A DNA stretch of 64,000 bases, from the NCBI GenBank assembly GCA_965206775.1, contig CBDBKU010000001.1, positions 496,001 to 560,000 of the forward strand, written 5' to 3'. The notes below the pieces were generated by a model that saw only the letters and a list, made by a program, of their open reading frames with translations, did no database searches and had not been told where the DNA came from. Position numbers and translations under genes: made by a program. The stretch comes from VXMF01 sp965206775 (GTDB lineage: Bacteria; Acidobacteriota; Terriglobia; Bryobacterales; UBA6623). This document shows positions 28,664 to 37,800 of this stretch, one piece after another (within the stretch, counting starts at the first letter, position 1; each line of letters starts with the position of its first letter).

Positions 28664-28782
28664 GCGGCCCGCCACCTTACGGCCCAATTCGCATCTCCTA
28701 CACCCATGCCGATAGCTGCGATCCTGCTCTTCGGGAGTCTAGTCCGCGCCGATCAGTTAGAACGTCCGACCCTGATTTGTTA

Positions 28783-29025
28783 ATGATCAACCTCGAAAAC
28801 GCAACCCGTTGCACCTCCGTTGGCCGTCTCTCACGATTCCTTTATCCGTGGCATACCCTAGAGCGCAATGCACGCAATGGTGACCTCTTCGTCTGCAATC
28901 TGGTTCGCGAGGCTAAGCCCCGCTTCGATCCGGACTGCTACTCGTCAAAGCTCCAGAAGGCTTTCCAGTATCGTTCTGACTACATGGCTGAAACTGGCCA
29001 CGCAATCGACCCAGTTAGTGCCTAG
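28783..29025 (+). CDS. Small protein, possibly a nucleotidyltransferase fragment
   Basis: An 80-aa frame from ATG 28783. The segment GDLFVCNLVREAKPRFDPD with KLQKAFQYRSDY resembles the region after the active site in some small nucleotidyltransferase-fold proteins, but the GS and Asp motifs are not present. It may be the tail of a lost gene. No clear ribosome site precedes it. Confidence 0.35.
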   Translation: MINLENATRCTSVGRLSRFLYPWHTLERNARNGDLFVCNLVREAKPRFDPDCYSSKLQKAFQYRSDYMAETGHAIDPVSA

Positions 29026-29323
29026 TAAGGCTCGCTGACGAATTGAATTCGCATTTGTTGGCCAAGGGAGCGCTGTGGTGCTACCGGACGATCCTCAACG
29101 CCCGGAGCGCTGAGCGATGCGACCCGGTATTCGCTCCCCAGCTCCTTGCAGAGCAAACCCAATCAATCGCCGGGCGCGACCTCACCCGCCGACATAGCGA
29201 GCTAGACGACACTGAACTGCGTCACTCGCTACGCCTTTTCCAAGGAGGAAACGACTTGACTGTCAGATTTGCCATCGATGCATTGACTTGCGCTCTCGTA
29301 TGCATGTGTGAAATCCTCCGAGA

Positions 29324-29878
29324 ATGAGCATTCCCAAGACTTGGAGAACACTTCTGGACAGGCGAGACGTTCTCATCCTCGATACGGAAACCACAGGTCT
29401 TAATCGTGACGCAGAGGTTGTCGAACTGTCCATCATTGATACGACAGGCAGGGTGATCATTGATGAATTGATCAAGCCTATGGATTCGGTGCCTGAGGAT
29501 GCCGCGAGGATCCACGGTATTACTGATTCAGTTCTTCGCAAGGCCGGAGCAAAGCAATGGAAATGGCACCATGACGCCGTGAAGGAGGCAATTCGAGCGG
29601 CCAAAGTGCTTCGAGTCTATAACCTGGAATACGATGAGCGAATCATCCGCCAGACTTGCGGAAAATACGGTTTACGCCACCCACTCGGATATGTCTCTCG
29701 TGGATGCGCCATGTTGGAATACGCTGAGTATCGTGCAGTTCCTGGTCGCTATGGAGACTATCGGTGGCACAAGCTAGAGGTAGCGCACAGACATGAGTGC
29801 GAGCACACCACACAAGAACATAGGGCACTCTCAGACTGCAAGATGGTGCTTGATGTGATGCGAGCGGTGGCGTCCTAA
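29324..29878 (+). CDS. DEDDh 3'-5' exonuclease, DnaQ-like
   Basis: A 184-aa stand-alone exonuclease of the epsilon/RNase T superfamily. Exo I is LILDTETTG (Asp20, Glu22), Exo II lies around RVYNLEYDERII, and Exo III has the H-x(4)-D form in EHRALSDCKMVL. IHGITDSVL is the usual HGI segment. It ends ~50 bases before the tRNA-like block that closes the island, so it is the last gene of the CBASS-bearing segment. It may serve repair, or be part of a defence module; nothing in the sequence decides between these. Confidence 0.82.
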   Translation: MSIPKTWRTLLDRRDVLILDTETTGLNRDAEVVELSIIDTTGRVIIDELIKPMDSVPEDAARIHGITDSVLRKAGAKQWKWHHDAVKEAIRAAKVLRVYNLEYDERIIRQTCGKYGLRHPLGYVSRGCAMLEYAEYRAVPGRYGDYRWHKLEVAHRHECEHTTQEHRALSDCKMVLDVMRAVAS

Positions 29879-29929
29879 GGGACTTCCACCTAGTCATAAT
29901 CTCCCAGAGTATCCTCGGCACCGGGTCTA

Positions 29930-30247
29930 GGAGCAGTTGGCACGAATTGAACCTGTGACCTGAACCCACGTTACGAAACTGCTCTTCCAATGAGCTACAG
30001 CCGTGTTCGGACAAGGCCCACTCTCATAAGCCTGAGACCTTTGTTTCGGGAAAGCGATCAGGCACTTGGAAGAGCGAATCGGGCGCTGTTCACGCACGCG
30101 ATCTGCCGCGCGGAATCAAGAAGTCCGACGCGGTCTCGCCTGCGAGAGCGGGCACTTGCTCAAATCCCGAAGTGGTACTTCAAGCGGTAACGAAATCCTT
30201 AAATCCTATATAAGTCTATACATATCAATATTTTATGTGGAATCATT
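29930..30247. repeat. Island-end block 1 with a decayed tRNA-Thr-like sequence
   Basis: This is repeated in diverged form at 40780-41079 and, in its last part, at 51590-51756 (shared words include gcggtctcgcc, gcgagagcgggcact, aacgaaatcct and aatcattgg). On the minus strand 29998-29928 reads like a tRNA: GGCTGTAGCTCATTGGAAGA, a CGT anticodon loop (Thr) and a T-loop GGTTCAAT. The acceptor strands do not pair, so I regard it as a pseudo-tRNA. Confidence 0.6.
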
Positions 30248-30296
30248 GGAGGCTCGGGTGCGAATCGAACCCACGAACAAAGGTTCTTCAGACCTA
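30248..30296 (-). repeat. att-like site: diverged tRNA-Cys 3' end
   Basis: The sequence ggaggctcgggtgcgaatcg continues through the T-loop into a broken anticodon arm (aggttcttcagacct). It marks the right edge of the CBASS island. Confidence 0.6.
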
Positions 30297-30545
30297 TTTC
30301 GAAAGATTCTATGTCGTTGAATATAAAGTGGTTATATTGAAAACGAAGCGGGCTCGGGACCATATTGGGACCACTGCAGTGAAATTGATGAGCACCCGCA
30401 ACTACGGTGCGGATTGCGTTGTGGTTGCGAGGAGATTGAGCCCCCCAGTTCTCGCGACGACCTCACACGAACGCTCCTTCAAAGCTCTCCGTTGCCTGAA
30501 CAGCGGGATTGCAGTAAGGTCGCTCACGGCCTGCGGAGCATCGGC

Positions 30546-30791
30546 TTACGATGTGAGCTTGAGTGCAGCGAACAGCAAGCCAAGACCGGCGAACAGCAGG
30601 GCGCCTAGGCGAATCATGAGGCGTTGTTCCACTTCGAGGAGGCGCTGTTCCAGTTCGCGAAGGTCGGCCTTCGTGGCTACGTGTTCGCTGACGGCGGATC
30701 GCATGGCGTCGACAATGGCGTCGGCGTGCTTGGGGTCGAGTCCCGCGGCCTGCAAGTTGCGAGCTGCTGTCAGCGTGTCGAAAGTCGTCAT
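30546..30791 (-). CDS. Small coiled-coil membrane protein, DUF1640-like
   Basis: An 81-aa protein. The start at 30791 gives MTTFDTLTAARNLQAAGLDP; the longer frame to 30980 begins with Pro-rich noise. The middle VATKADLRELEQRLLEVEQR is a coiled coil, and the end RLGALLFAGLGLLFAALKL is one transmembrane helix. This is the layout of DUF1640/CCDC90-like small proteins that are common near mobile elements. The function is unknown. Confidence 0.72.
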   Translation of the reverse strand: MTTFDTLTAARNLQAAGLDPKHADAIVDAMRSAVSEHVATKADLRELEQRLLEVEQRLMIRLGALLFAGLGLLFAALKLTS

Positions 30792-31312
30792 CTTTCTCGC
30801 TCTCGATTCTAGACTAGCGGATGTAAGGAAGCAACGCGTGTGTGTCAAGGAAGCAGCAATTCTCAGAATGGGGGGCTGGCTTGTGTGGGGTGGAACCAGG
30901 GAGGGTTTCTGCGCGCCGTAGGGAGGTCGTTGTGGGGCAACCGGGGTGGCTGGGAACGCGGAGCGGGGTACGGGCTGCATTGCACTGGCAATGGCGCAGT
31001 CGGGGCCTGGTGGGAATCGAACCCACGCATAGAGGTTTTGCAGGTCATGTGTCGATACTCACATGAGCGGTTTTCCGCTCACCCCGACGGCACGAAACAC
31101 TCCTATACTTGAAGCGTCGTTCGAGAGACCGACAGCGCCTGCATCGTCAAGCGTTGAGGAATCCCAGATCCGGAGCCTTGGGCCATAGATCGGGGCTGCC
31201 TTGACCTCGGTTGGATTCGGGACGCTCGCGATGGGCATCACGACACGACCCTACGAGGAACCTGCGGATTGCGGGGGGAGTATACGCGGGCCGCTTGCTT
31301 TGTCCCGGTGTT
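30792..31312. other. Spacer with a second tRNA-like remnant
   Basis: Apart from the tRNA-like remnant near 31013 and IS1595 target sequence, nothing coding is supported. A perfect short hairpin (GAGCGG, AAAA, CCGCTC on the minus strand) lies at about 31065-31080. Confidence 0.4.
31013..31060 (-). repeat. tRNA-Cys-like 3' half
   Basis: Read on the minus strand it has an anticodon-like loop containing TGCA, a perfect T-arm (GTGGG, TTCGATT, CCCAC) and an acceptor-like end CAGGCCCCG. The acceptor differs from the other att copies (GGAGGCG type), so it derives from another tRNA or has decayed. No full cloverleaf can be drawn. Confidence 0.4.
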
Positions 31313-31358
31313 TCGCAGCACAGGGCTATGCGCTTGACTCCACAGCGCACAATATGTT

Positions 31359-32184
31359 GTGGTTGAGGTCGTGGGCGGCGATTACCCGCGAACGCTCGCC
31401 GAGTTTGAAGCGCGGTTCGCAACTGAGCAGGCGTGTCGCGAGTATCTGGTTCAATTGCGCTGGCCGGGCGGTTTCGCTTGCCCGCGCTGCGGCGGTGGGC
31501 CCGCCCGCAACACCTCCCGGAATCGCTTGGTCTGCGCGTCCTGCCGCTATCAGGCGTCGCTGACGGCCGGTACGATCTTCCAAGGCTCGCGCAAGCCTCT
31601 GACCCTGTGGTTCCGGGCCGTTTGGTGGGTGACGGCGCAGAAGAACGGTGCCAGCGCGCTCGGGCTGCAGCGGATGCTCGGATTGGGACATTACGGAACC
31701 GCCTGGACATGGCTCCACAAGCTGCGGCGCGCGATGGTGCGCCCGGGACGTGAGCGGCTGGCCGGTTGGGTCGAGGTGGACGAGGCGTACGTCGGCGGCA
31801 AGCAGAAAGGAGCGCCGGGACGCAAGCTGGGGAAGCAGGCCTTGGTCGCGATTGCGGCGGAAGAGGACGGGGCCGGAATCGGGCGGATCCGCTTGCAGCG
31901 CGTGCCCGACGCGTCGGCTGCCAGCCTGGAAGCGTTCATCCTTGAGTCGGTCGAGCCCGGCAGCGTCATCCGCACGGACGGTTGGCCCAGCTATTCCAAG
32001 TTGCACGACCTGGGCTACCGGCACGAAGCTTCCGTGACCGGAGGGGACCCGAGCAAGACGGACAAGTATTTTCCGCGGGTGCATCGCGTTGCTTCTCTGC
32101 TGAAGCGCTGGCTGCTGGGCACCCACCAAGGCGCTGTCGAACACAAGTACTTGGACTATTACCTGGACGAATTCACCTTCCGAT
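31359..32184 (+). pseudogene. IS1595 transposase, 5' part
   Basis: The first 275 codons of an IS1595 transposase. The N-terminal zinc ribbon has FACPRCGGG and LVCASCRYQ. The DDE core has GWVEVDEAYVGG, SVIRTDGWPSY and a late H-x-H-like VHRVASLLKRWLLGTHQG. The frame is cut after EFTFR at the IS21 target site. The tail at 35653-35798 continues it in frame once the insert and one TCCGAT copy are removed. Read through the insert, the protein gains an unrelated 20-residue end and loses the family's C-terminus. Confidence 0.88.
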
Positions 32185-32315
32185 TGCGGATTCCGATGAA
32201 AAAAATCGCTGATTCCAACTTGAAAAAAATCATCCTTACGAAATGAAAAAAATCAGATCGGAGCGAAGCGACGCCGCTTGTCAGACTGCCATCCGAGAGG
32301 GACCTCCGTCAAGTA

Positions 32316-32334
32316 GCCACCCTGTCAGGGTGGC
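32316..32334. terminator. Strong hairpin after the IS21 operon
   Basis: Perfect arms gccaccctg and cagggtggc lie 12 bases past the stop of the last gene (minus strand). No T-run follows, so its role as terminator is only suggested. Confidence 0.35.
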
Positions 32335-32345
32335 GGAATTCATCA

Positions 32346-33125
32346 TCATCTCGTCTTTCCTTTCCTCTCAGGTCGGGCAGGACCCACGGGCTGCAGGCCT
32401 GCCTGTTCCATATTCGGCCGGGCACGGCCGGGCGCGGTTCCGGGCTTGCGACGCCAGTACTGCTCGCAGCGCCCGAGGTTGAACTGGAGATGGTTCCAGT
32501 AGTCGGGCGGGAAGCTCTCGGCGAGAACTTCCTCCAGCAGCGGGGCGAAGTAGCGCAGGCTGCGGATCGGTGCTGCCGTCGGGCGGTCGATCAGCGAGAA
32601 CGACTTCCGCGTGCAGCCCAGCAGCCAGGCGCGCCGGACCGTCTCGAACTCGATGCCGCGGGCGTGCCAGGCTGCAGCCAGGCGCTCGTCCGACGGCGTG
32701 AACGTCCCCTGCACGCAGCCGGCCTCGCCGAACAGCTGGCGGATCCGTTCCACATAGGCGCGCTCGGCCGAGACCTCGCCAGCCGGCTCGCCGGGCGGGC
32801 CGCCACTGGCGCGGCAGTAGGGCCACCAGGCATCGCGGACTTCCAATCGCGACACGCGATGCTGGTTGGGGGCGGAACGCAGCTCGCAGACTCCGGCCTC
32901 CTGCAACTCGCGCAAGTGGCGCCCCAGGGCGCTGCGGCTCCGGCCCAGCTGCCGCGCCAGCTCGCTGCGGTCGAAGTCGAGCCGCCCGCTGCCGCGCTCG
33001 GCATGCAGGCAGACCCACGCATACAGCTTGAACGCCGCATCGGAGAGGGCCTCGATCGCCCGCTCGAACTCGGCCCCGGCGGCAAACCAGCCGGTCGGGC
33101 GCTTGAGCTGGAAAGCGGGCTTCAT
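32346..33125 (-). CDS. Third gene of the IS21 element, winged-helix protein
   Basis: A 259-aa protein whose ATG overlaps the istB stop by four bases (ATGA). The N-terminal half has a winged helix-turn-helix: SDAAFKLYAWVCLHAERGSG, then LDFDRSELARQLGRSRSAL and LRELQEAGVCEL. This layout is seen in replication initiators and helix-turn-helix regulators. The C-terminal half has a helical segment with PIRSLRYFAPLLEEVLAESF, also reminiscent of replication-control proteins. Classical IS21 elements have only istA and istB, so this is a passenger or an accessory factor. It is translationally coupled and probably expressed with them. Confidence 0.68.
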   Translation of the reverse strand: MKPAFQLKRPTGWFAAGAEFERAIEALSDAAFKLYAWVCLHAERGSGRLDFDRSELARQLGRSRSALGRHLRELQEAGVCELRSAPNQHRVSRLEVRDAWWPYCRASGGPPGEPAGEVSAERAYVERIRQLFGEAGCVQGTFTPSDERLAAAWHARGIEFETVRRAWLLGCTRKSFSLIDRPTAAPIRSLRYFAPLLEEVLAESFPPDYWNHLQFNLGRCEQYWRRKPGTAPGRARPNMEQAGLQPVGPARPERKGKTR

Positions 33126-33889
33126 GCAGCGCCCCCTTCCTCGGCGGCCTGCTGCGCGCGCGCCTGCGCCTTGCGCAGCGACTCGCCGCGCAGCTCGAAC
33201 ACATGCGCGCCATGCAGCAGGCGGTCGAGAATGGAATCGGCCTTGGTCGGATCCCCGATGCGCTCGTGCCAGGTGTCCCGGGGCAGCTGGCTGGCCAGCA
33301 CGGTCGCCCGCTGTCCGTGACGGTCGTCGCAGATCTCGTGGAAGTCGCGCCGCTCCATGTCCTGCAGGGGATCGATCAGCCAGTCATCGACGACCAGGGC
33401 GTCGACACGCGCCAGCCGAGCCAGCATCCGTCCCAGGCTGTTGTCGGCGCGCGCAGCGCGCAATTCGCGGCACAGTTGCGGCATGCGCGTGTAGAGCGCG
33501 CTGTAGCCGTCGCGGCAGGCCTTGTGAGCCAGCGCGGACGCCAGGAAGCTCTTTCCGATGCCGGTCGGGCCGACCAGCACGACCGCGCGCTTCTGCCGCA
33601 CCCACAGCGACTCGTGCGCCAGGTGCAGGAAACGCGTCTTGTCGAGGCCGCGCGCATGGCGGAAGTCGATGTCCTCGAGGCAGGCCTGCTGCTTCAGCTT
33701 GGCCAGCGCCAGGCGCCGTGCCGTGGCCCGGCCCTGCTTCCACAGCCATTGCGACTCGACCAGCATCGCGAAGCGATCCACGAAGGCCAGATCCGCCATG
33801 TGCGGGTCCTCCAGCTGCTGGCGGAAGGCTTCCGCCATGCCGCTCAGCCGCATGGCGTGCAAGCGTTCGAGTGTCGGTTGGATCAGCAT
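33122..33889 (-). CDS. istB: IS21 helper ATPase IstB
   Basis: A 255-aa AAA+ protein that selects target DNA and activates IstA. The start at 33889 (MLIQPTLERLHAMRLSGM) is the family start and overlaps istA by seven bases. Walker A is VGPTGIGKSFLA, Walker B is ALVVDDWLI, and the sensor region is TVLASQLPRDTWHERI. The region DSILDRLLHGAHVFELRGES is the usual IstB end. All motifs are intact. Confidence 0.93.
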   Translation of the reverse strand: MLIQPTLERLHAMRLSGMAEAFRQQLEDPHMADLAFVDRFAMLVESQWLWKQGRATARRLALAKLKQQACLEDIDFRHARGLDKTRFLHLAHESLWVRQKRAVVLVGPTGIGKSFLASALAHKACRDGYSALYTRMPQLCRELRAARADNSLGRMLARLARVDALVVDDWLIDPLQDMERRDFHEICDDRHGQRATVLASQLPRDTWHERIGDPTKADSILDRLLHGAHVFELRGESLRKAQARAQQAAEEGGAA

Positions 33890-35463
33890 GCCTCGTCCTC
33901 CTTCACCGGCCCCGGGCTTTCGTAGTATGCCGGCCCGCGCACGTTCTCGTGCGCTGGGGCGGCAGCTGCCTCCTCGCCCGCCTCCAATTCCAGCCGGTCC
34001 GCGCCCGCCTCCAGGATCGCCTTGACGTCCCGGTAGCTGACCGTTTCGTAATGCAGCGCCCGCAGGGAGGCTGTCTCCAGCCGGTCGGCGCCGTACTTGT
34101 CGGCCAGGCGGATCAGGCCGTTCACCTCGCGATAGCGTTCCTGCGGGTACTCGCTGCCGTCGAGGATCGCGCTCGCCAGGCGGCCCAGGCCGGGCCCGCT
34201 CCGGGCGGCCCAGGCCCGCATCCGCTCCACCGTCCACTTGCCTTGCTCGCGATGCGAGCGCGGCTGGTGCTGCTCGACGGTCGTGCGGTCCCAGTCCTCC
34301 CGGCCGCGCGCGTGCGCTGCCACGCGCCGCTCCTGGAAGAAGATCTCGACGCCGTCCAGCGTCAGGCGCACGTCCACCTTCTCCTGCACCAGCTGGCAGG
34401 GCACCGAGTAGAAGTGCTTGCACACCTGCACGTGGTAGTCCGGATGCACCCGCGCCACCAGCCATTCCGCGTGCTCGTAACGCTGCGTCGGCAGCGGCCG
34501 CAGGGCGGGCTGGTCCAGTGTGCGGAACAGGCTGGCGCGCGACTCCGGCCGCTTGCGGAAAGGCTTGCTGTTGAGCTTGCCGAGCAGTTCCCAGATCGCC
34601 TCGTTCAGCTCGCCCAGGCTCGTGAAGCGCCGGTGCCGCAAGGCCGCCAGGATCCAGCGCTCGACCAGCTGAACTCCCGATTCCACCTTCGCTTTGTCCT
34701 TCGGTTTCCTAGGCCTGGCCGGCACCACCGCAACACCGTAGTGGCGAGCCATCTCACGGTAGGCACGGTTGAGTTCGGGCTGGTAAATGCAGGCGCGCGT
34801 GACACCCGAGCGCAGATTGTCGGGCACTAGGATCTCGGGGCAGCCCTGATAGAACTCGAAGGCCCGCACGTGCGAGCCGATCCAGCTGCCGAGTTCCTGG
34901 CTCCAGCTCGCCTCCGCGTAGGTTTGCGAGCTGGCACCCAGCACGGCCACGAACACTTGCGCTTCGCGCGTCCGGCCCGTCTCCGCATCGTCCACCTCCA
35001 CCGTGGCCCCGGCATAGTCGACGAAGAGCTTCTCGCCGGCCCGGTGGTCCTGGCGCATGACCAGGTTCTGCTGCTTGCGCCACTGGCGGTACAGATCGCA
35101 GAAGCGGCTGTAGCCGTAGCCGCCGGGCTGCTCGCCGCGGTACTCCTCCCACAGCAGCTGCAAGGTCAGGTGCTTGTGCTTTTTCAGCTCCTGCTGCAGG
35201 TGCTCGAAATCGGGCTCGGCCCATCGGCGGGAACCCGCCAGCGAGGGCGGCCTGCCGTACAGGCGCTGGTGCAGCGCGGGCTCGTCGAGCCCTTCCGGCA
35301 AGGGCCAGCCCAGCCCCGCGGCCTTGGCGCGGGCCAGCACCTGATGCACGGAACTCTGTGCCAGCCCGCAGCCACTGGCGATCTCCCTTTGCGAGCGACC
35401 GCCTTCATGGCGCAGTCGCAGAATTTCCTCAATGTGATGCATCGCAACGCGTTTCCTCGGCAT
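33883..35463 (-). CDS. istA: IS21 transposase IstA
   Basis: A 526-aa DDE transposase. ATG 35463 (MPRKRVAMHHIEEILRLRHE) follows a strong GAGGAGG seven bases upstream; the longer frame to 35565 is rejected on that basis. An N-terminal helix-turn-helix (SQREIASGCGLAQSSVHQVL) is followed by the retroviral-integrase-like core with LFVDYAGATVEV, VPDNLRSGV and a downstream Glu in KAKVESGVQLVERW, giving D, D and E in order. The frame is intact and coupled to istB, so the element looks able to move. Confidence 0.93.
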   Translation of the reverse strand: MPRKRVAMHHIEEILRLRHEGGRSQREIASGCGLAQSSVHQVLARAKAAGLGWPLPEGLDEPALHQRLYGRPPSLAGSRRWAEPDFEHLQQELKKHKHLTLQLLWEEYRGEQPGGYGYSRFCDLYRQWRKQQNLVMRQDHRAGEKLFVDYAGATVEVDDAETGRTREAQVFVAVLGASSQTYAEASWSQELGSWIGSHVRAFEFYQGCPEILVPDNLRSGVTRACIYQPELNRAYREMARHYGVAVVPARPRKPKDKAKVESGVQLVERWILAALRHRRFTSLGELNEAIWELLGKLNSKPFRKRPESRASLFRTLDQPALRPLPTQRYEHAEWLVARVHPDYHVQVCKHFYSVPCQLVQEKVDVRLTLDGVEIFFQERRVAAHARGREDWDRTTVEQHQPRSHREQGKWTVERMRAWAARSGPGLGRLASAILDGSEYPQERYREVNGLIRLADKYGADRLETASLRALHYETVSYRDVKAILEAGADRLELEAGEEAAAAPAHENVRGPAYYESPGPVKEDEAC

Positions 35464-35652
35464 AGCGACCTCCTCTCGAAAAGAGGGTCGCCAATCCGCA
35501 GTGGCGTCACGACGCTCCGGGATCCAGTCGGGCACGACCAGCGCAACAGCGCTGATCGTTTTCAAATCGGAACGCTGATTTTTTTCATCTCGTTACGACG
35601 ATTTTTTTCGCTTCGGAACCCTGATCGTTTTCCTTCGGAATACGCATCCGAT

Positions 35653-35798
35653 TCAACCGAAGGACGTCGCGTTCACGCGGCATGCTCTTTTACAGGCTGC
35701 TCCAGCAGGCGGTCGCAACCGCCCCGGCCCCACGCCCGACGATGATGTCGCTTGACACGGCCACCGGCGCCACTGCAAGCGGAGATCTTGTGGAGTGA
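35653..35798 (+). pseudogene. IS1595 transposase, 3' tail
   Basis: Joined to base 32184 it completes codon TTC and reads FNRRTSRSRGMLFYRLLQQA to a TGA at 35798. This is the C-terminal Asn/Arg-rich tail of the family. Confidence 0.85.
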
Positions 35799-36194
35799 AG
35801 CGCACAGTCCCGACCACAATATATAGTACCGTGCGGAGTGAAGCGCATAGCCCTGTCGCAGCAATTGCAAATAAGAGATTTCGCACCGAATGACCGGAGT
35901 GTGGGACCCGGCTTGGGACCCACTGCAACCATTTGTCCCGATCAACACTGCAGGCCGCCAAGGTTCGAGAGATCGAGTCCGAGGTGCGGTCGAGCGATCT
36001 TGCACTCCCGTTGCCGATCGTCACGCGACTCCTACGTAGAGCCGAGATACCGCGCTTAAACACGCTGGCTATCATGGCAACGTCGCAAAACCCATCTCGT
36101 CAGCGGCGTGTTCCCGCTGGAAAGTCCTGTCCAGTGGTTGAAATGTGGTAGTCTTGCCAATAGATTTCTGACAAATCGAATTGGAAACAGGAAC

Positions 36195-36791
36195 ATGCGT
36201 GGCCTTCCCCGTCACATCATGGAGCATGCCGCCTCGCTTCCGGAGGCAACGCCGCTGTGTCCAGCTGCCCTGCTTCACTTTGGCAATCGCGCGGCCGTCG
36301 ACCAGGCGTTGGCGCGACTTGCGCGGTCGGGCGATCTGATGAGGATCTGCCAAGGCGTCTACATGCGCCCGATCGAGACTCGCTTCGGTCCTCGGGCGCC
36401 CCGCGTCGGCAAGGCGCTTGCCGCTCTGTCGGCGTTGTGGGGCGAAACGATCGTGCCATGTGGCGGCGCGGCGGCCAACTGCCTCGGTCTGACCACGCAG
36501 ATTCCGGTTCGCGCGGTCTATCTAACCTCTGGTCCCAGCCGGCGACTGCACTTTGGCGGGCTCACCGTCGAGCTGCGACATGCGCCGCGCTGGCAACTGG
36601 CGGCCCCGCACCGCAAGGCCGGGGATGTCATCCGCGCCTTGGCGTGGCTCGGTCCCGAGGAGGTCGAGGATAGCCTCGAAGCGGTCGTACCAACGCTCTC
36701 CGAGGAGGATTGGAACGAGCTTGCGGCGGCGCGGGCCGTCATGCCATTTTGGATGGCGGAACCGGTGAGCGCACGCGTTTCTCATGGCTGA
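36195..36791 (+). CDS. abiEi: AbiEi-type antitoxin (copy A)
   Basis: A 198-aa antitoxin of the type IV AbiE system, DUF6088-like. It both represses its promoter and counters the toxin without stable binding. The N-terminal winged helix is seen in NRAAVDQALARLARSGDLMR followed by ICQGVYMRP. The C-terminal domain has AVYLTSGPSRRLHFGGLTVE and KAGDVIRALAWLGPEEVEDS. ATG 36195 follows caggaa. It overlaps the toxin start by eight bases. Upstream is the intact form of the sequence that carries an IS in copy B. Confidence 0.85.
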   Translation: MRGLPRHIMEHAASLPEATPLCPAALLHFGNRAAVDQALARLARSGDLMRICQGVYMRPIETRFGPRAPRVGKALAALSALWGETIVPCGGAAANCLGLTTQIPVRAVYLTSGPSRRLHFGGLTVELRHAPRWQLAAPHRKAGDVIRALAWLGPEEVEDSLEAVVPTLSEEDWNELAAARAVMPFWMAEPVSARVSHG

Positions 36792-37800
36792 GACGCGGTA
36801 CCAGGCTCTCTCGGCCGCCGACAGGCGTGACGCGTTGGAGGTGGCGGAACGGAGCAGCAGCCACAAGGCGCATCTTCTGGAGAAGGATGTCTGGGTCGTC
36901 GCGACACTCCAAGTCCTTTTCGACGCCACATTTGCCGCGCACCTGACCTTCAACGGCGGCACGTCGCTGTCGAAGGTCTGGCGCGCGATCCGCCGATTCT
37001 CGGAAGACATCGACATCACTTACGACATTCGCGCCTTCGCGCCCGACTTGGTTGGCCCCGCCGGCGACGAGGTGCTTCCGGCCACGCGCAGTCAGGAGAA
37101 ACGCTGGACGCGGGCCATTCGTGCCCGTCTTGCCGAATGGGTCCGGGCTCGAGCCTGCCCGATCGTAGACGAAGAACTCGCGCGTGCCGGTTTCGCGTCA
37201 CGGGTTCGTGCCGAGGCGGAGCGGCTCTACATTGACTACGAACCGCTGTTTGAGGAGACCGGTCTTGTGCGGCCCGAGGTCATGGTCGAGTTTGGCGCGC
37301 GATCCACGGGCGAGCCGCGCAGAGCCCTGCCGGTCGTGTGCGACGCGGCGGCGTATCTCCCCGGTCTCGCCTTTCCGCAGGCCCGTCCGACCGTCCTGCT
37401 GGCGGAGCGGACATTCTGGGAGAAGGCGACTGCGATCCATGTCTTCTGCCGTCAGGAGCGGTGCCGGGGCGGGCGATTGTCGAGACACTGGCACGATCTC
37501 GCGCGCCTCGACGAGGCCGGAATTGTGCAGAGCGCTCTGGCCGACCGCGCGCTCGCACTTTCGGTTGCCCGCCACAAAGCTATGTTCTTCACCGAGAACG
37601 ACGCGAACGGCAAGCGGATCGACTATGAGGCAGCAGTTTCGGGCAGCCTGCAACTCGTACCCGCCGGTGCCGCGCATGGGGTGCTCGCCAACGACTATGC
37701 GAGGATGCTGGCGGACGGTATGCTGCTCGACGAGGATGAGTCGTTCGACGCGCTGATGGAACGATGCGCGGCGATCGAGGCGCGGGCCAACAATGTGTGA
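36784..37800 (+). CDS. abiEii: AbiEii nucleotidyltransferase toxin (copy A)
   Basis: A 338-aa toxin of the AbiEii/AbiGii family. The nucleotidyltransferase core has FNGGTSLSKVWRAIRRFSED followed by IDITYD, the G-[GT]-S and D-x-D motifs. Such enzymes modify the 3' ends of tRNAs or a related substrate and arrest growth on phage infection. A later segment RPEVMVEFGARSTGEPRRA and the region around TFWEKATAIHVFCRQER are typical of the family. It follows the antitoxin with an eight-base overlap. It is intact and nearly identical to copy B. Confidence 0.88.
   Translation: MAETRYQALSAADRRDALEVAERSSSHKAHLLEKDVWVVATLQVLFDATFAAHLTFNGGTSLSKVWRAIRRFSEDIDITYDIRAFAPDLVGPAGDEVLPATRSQEKRWTRAIRARLAEWVRARACPIVDEELARAGFASRVRAEAERLYIDYEPLFEETGLVRPEVMVEFGARSTGEPRRALPVVCDAAAYLPGLAFPQARPTVLLAERTFWEKATAIHVFCRQERCRGGRLSRHWHDLARLDEAGIVQSALADRALALSVARHKAMFFTENDANGKRIDYEAAVSGSLQLVPAGAAHGVLANDYARMLADGMLLDEDESFDALMERCAAIEARANNV

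Larger units (their letters stand above)
32185..35646. mobile_element. IS21-family element, 6-bp target duplication
   Basis: The ends are TGCGGATTCCGATG (left) and, inverted, TGCGTATTCCGAAGG (right), with several internal gaaaaaaatc-type repeats near both ends, the usual multiple transposase sites of IS21. The target duplication TCCGAT is at 32179-32184 and 35647-35652. It encodes istA, istB and an extra third gene, all on the minus strand. Confidence 0.9.
31321..35855. mobile_element. IS1595-family element with nested IS21 element
   Basis: The terminal inverted repeats begin CAGGGCTATGCGCTT at 31321 and, inverted, at 35855. The 8-base target duplication TCGCAGCA is at 31313-31320 and 35856-35863. 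Without the IS21 insert the element is 1073 bp, a normal size for the family. It lies at the left edge of AbiE cassette A. Confidence 0.88.

Noticed and set aside
32224..32246. Natural C-terminus of the IS1595 transposase
   Set aside because: The last ~20 residues come from the IS21 terminal repeats (Lys/Ile-rich). The true tail is found in frame at 35653 after removing the insert.
32866..34830. 654-codon plus-strand frame over the IS21 element
   Set aside because: It is opposite istA and istB, which have full motif sets and ribosome sites. The frame is Arg/Pro-rich without any domain.
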